From positions 1 to 64,000 of the forward strand of contig NXFV01001521.1 of NCBI GenBank assembly GCA_002803225.1: a DNA stretch of 64,000 nucleotides, in the 5' to 3' direction. The translations under genes were made by a program, and so were the position numbers. The stretch comes from Gamarada debralockiae (lineage: Eukaryota; Ascomycota; Leotiomycetes; Helotiales; Hyphodiscaceae). Shown piece by piece: positions 62,375 through 64,000 of the stretch. The notes beneath the pieces were generated by a model. That model was not told the origin of the DNA and did not search any database. It saw only the letters and a program-made list of their open reading frames with translations. Each line of letters starts with the position of its first letter. The stretch's first letter is position 1.

Positions 62375-64000
62375 ATGAGTTCAATAATAAGTACCGTTGG
62401 GAGGAGTTCACGTGCTATTCGGGCCAGTCCGGTAATGAGCCAAGTGTTGAAGAAGGGGATATCAACACAGGAGCTCGATGCTGCTAAAGGAGGCAAGTTC
62501 GCCACCCCAAGCTGCAATGATCGACAAGAACTAACATCTACAGATCGTGAAAGAGTCGTCATATTAGGCTCAGGGTGAGTATATCCTCCACCTCCCCTTC
62601 TCACCTTCTGACTTGCCTCGGTATAGTTGGGCTGGCTTCGTTCTCTCTCGTGAACTGGACAAGAAGAAGTTTCAAACCGTGGTCGTATCACCTAGATCCT
62701 ACTTCGTCTTCACGCCTCTGCTGGCCTCAACAGCAGTCGGCACTCTTGAGTTCAGAACTACCCTTGAGTCTGTCAGAGCTCGTCGATCCGGTGTTGAGTT
62801 TGTTCAAGGCTGGGGAGATGATATCAATTTCAACGAAAAGACATTACAGATAGAACAAGCATCTATTAGAAAAGTACCACAATCAGCGAAAGGTGAAGAT
62901 GCTGTGGCTCTGTATGGTTCGGACGCCGGAACGAAGCAGAAGGGCCAGGTTTTTGATCTGAAGTATGACAAGTTGGTGGTAGCAGTCGGATGCTACAGTC
63001 AAACATTCGGAACACCTGGTGTCCGAGAACACGCATTGTTTCTGAAAGATGTTCTCGATGCCGTCAAGATCAGGAAGAGGGTTCTAGAATGTAAGTCTCT
63101 GCTTCTTGCCTTCTCGCCGTCACGTCACTTGTCTAACAACTACATAGGTTTCGAAACCGCCTCCCTGCCCACGACCTCCCCAGAACTACGAAACCAGCTC
63201 CTAAACTTCGCTATAGTCGGTGGAGGCCGTAAGTTTTCCCCCCCGAACCCAACATAACTGACGAAATCCAGCCACTGGAGTCGAGTTCGCCGCCGAGCTC
63301 TTCGATCTCTGCCACCAAGATCTCAAGGAACTGTACCCATCCCTCGTACCCCACCTCAACATAACAATCTACGACGTCGCTCCCAAAATCCTCCCCATGT
63401 TCGACAAAAACCTCGCGGAATACGCCATCGGGCTCTTCAACCGCGACGGCATCAAAGTCAAAACCCAACATAACATCCAAGAACTGCGCCCAGGGCTCCC
63501 AGGCTCTACTGATGTGTCCAAAGATGCCGGCTGCTTCACGCTGAAGACGAAGCAGGAAGGCGAGATTGGTATCGGAATGTGTGTCTGGTCGACGGGATTG
63601 ATGATGAACCCGTTCATCCAACATGCTCTCGACGAAGTACACACCTACCCCGCGTCCTCCGCCCGTCTTCTCAATGCCCCAGAATCCGCTCCCATATCCG
63701 AGAAATGGGCTCTCAAACGCCATGCCAAATCGGGTGGTCTGTTGGTCGACGATCATTTCCGCGTCAAGCTCATCCCAAAAGCTCACTGCAACCCATCTGC
63801 TTGTCCCTCTACCCTACCCGCCGATGCGAAAACCCCTGAAGCGGTTATGCAAGATGTGTTTGCGTTGGGTGATGTGAGTGTGATGGAGAAGAGCAGATTG
63901 CCTGCTACGGCGCAGGTGGCGAATCAGGAGGCGAAATGGTTGGGGAAGGCACTGAATAAGGGACTTGTTGAGGGGGATAAGGGGTTTACGTTTAAGAATT
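62375..64000 (+). CDS. Type II NADH dehydrogenase (alternative, rotenone-insensitive), partial
   Basis: Single-polypeptide flavoenzyme passing electrons from NADH to ubiquinone at the inner mitochondrial membrane without pumping protons. The start ATG 62375 gives MSSIISTVGRSSRAIRASPV, an Arg/Ser-rich presequence. Introns: a probable GC-AG intron 62493-62543 (51 bp, CTAAC branch), then 62575-62626, 63091-63147 and 63229-63271. Two dinucleotide-binding motifs are visible: VVILGSGWAGFVLSREL for FAD and NFAIVGGGPTGVEFAAEL for NADH. Further family segments are RSYFVFTPLLASTAVGTLE, WSTGLMMNPFI and DVFALGDVS. The gene runs past the right edge, so the C-terminus is missing. Whether it faces the matrix or the intermembrane space cannot be decided. 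Confidence 0.92.

Overview
The window reads as nuclear DNA of a filamentous ascomycete (Pezizomycotina). Signs are genes split by short 43-80 bp introns with GTAAGT/GTATGT donors, HET-domain incompatibility genes, a fungal bZIP with a C-terminal DUF3425-type region, a bimC kinesin, a lysine-pathway aminoadipate reductase, a secreted GH28 polygalacturonase, and G:C to A:T nonsense changes of the kind RIP leaves. A leotiomycete is plausible but not shown. The 15 G bases at position 1 look like a contig-end artefact; no telomere repeat is visible.

Left arm (1-15,600) is an accessory region. It holds a Lys2-type reductase lacking the usual N-terminal domain, a GIY-YIG nuclease-like gene with a basic tail, and three HET genes or relics, all broken. 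Two mobile elements have readable ends: a 447-bp TA-flanked MITE inside an 81-codon ORF (7081-7527), and a 1.8-kb nonautonomous Helitron (8416-10231) with 5' TC, 3' hairpin plus CTAG, and an A/T insertion site.

The middle (15,600-36,000) is core genome: bZIP factor (-), a 5.9-kb spacer with a degenerate ~172-bp periodic repeat, kinesin-5 (-), a PHAF1/UPF0183 protein (+), mitochondrial isoleucyl-tRNA synthetase (+), a Cut8/Sts1-like protein (-), and a dialkylglycine-decarboxylase-type aminotransferase (+).

At 37,033-39,243 (-) lies a decayed gene joining a caspase-like protease domain to WD40 repeats. A solo LTR with a CATAT target duplication sits inside one WD40 blade. This architecture is the best candidate here for a poorly described system, probably a cell-death or allorecognition effector.

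Right of it come an old-yellow-enzyme oxidoreductase (+), an AT-rich block, a polygalacturonase (-), a Sam37/metaxin-like mitochondrial import protein (-), an 11.7-kb stretch with no recognisable gene, a conserved fungal protein of unknown function (-), and a type II NADH dehydrogenase (+) running off the right edge. Three of about 24 introns modelled use GC-AG ends, a high share for a fungus. Exon boundaries were set by eye from splice signals and family conservation.
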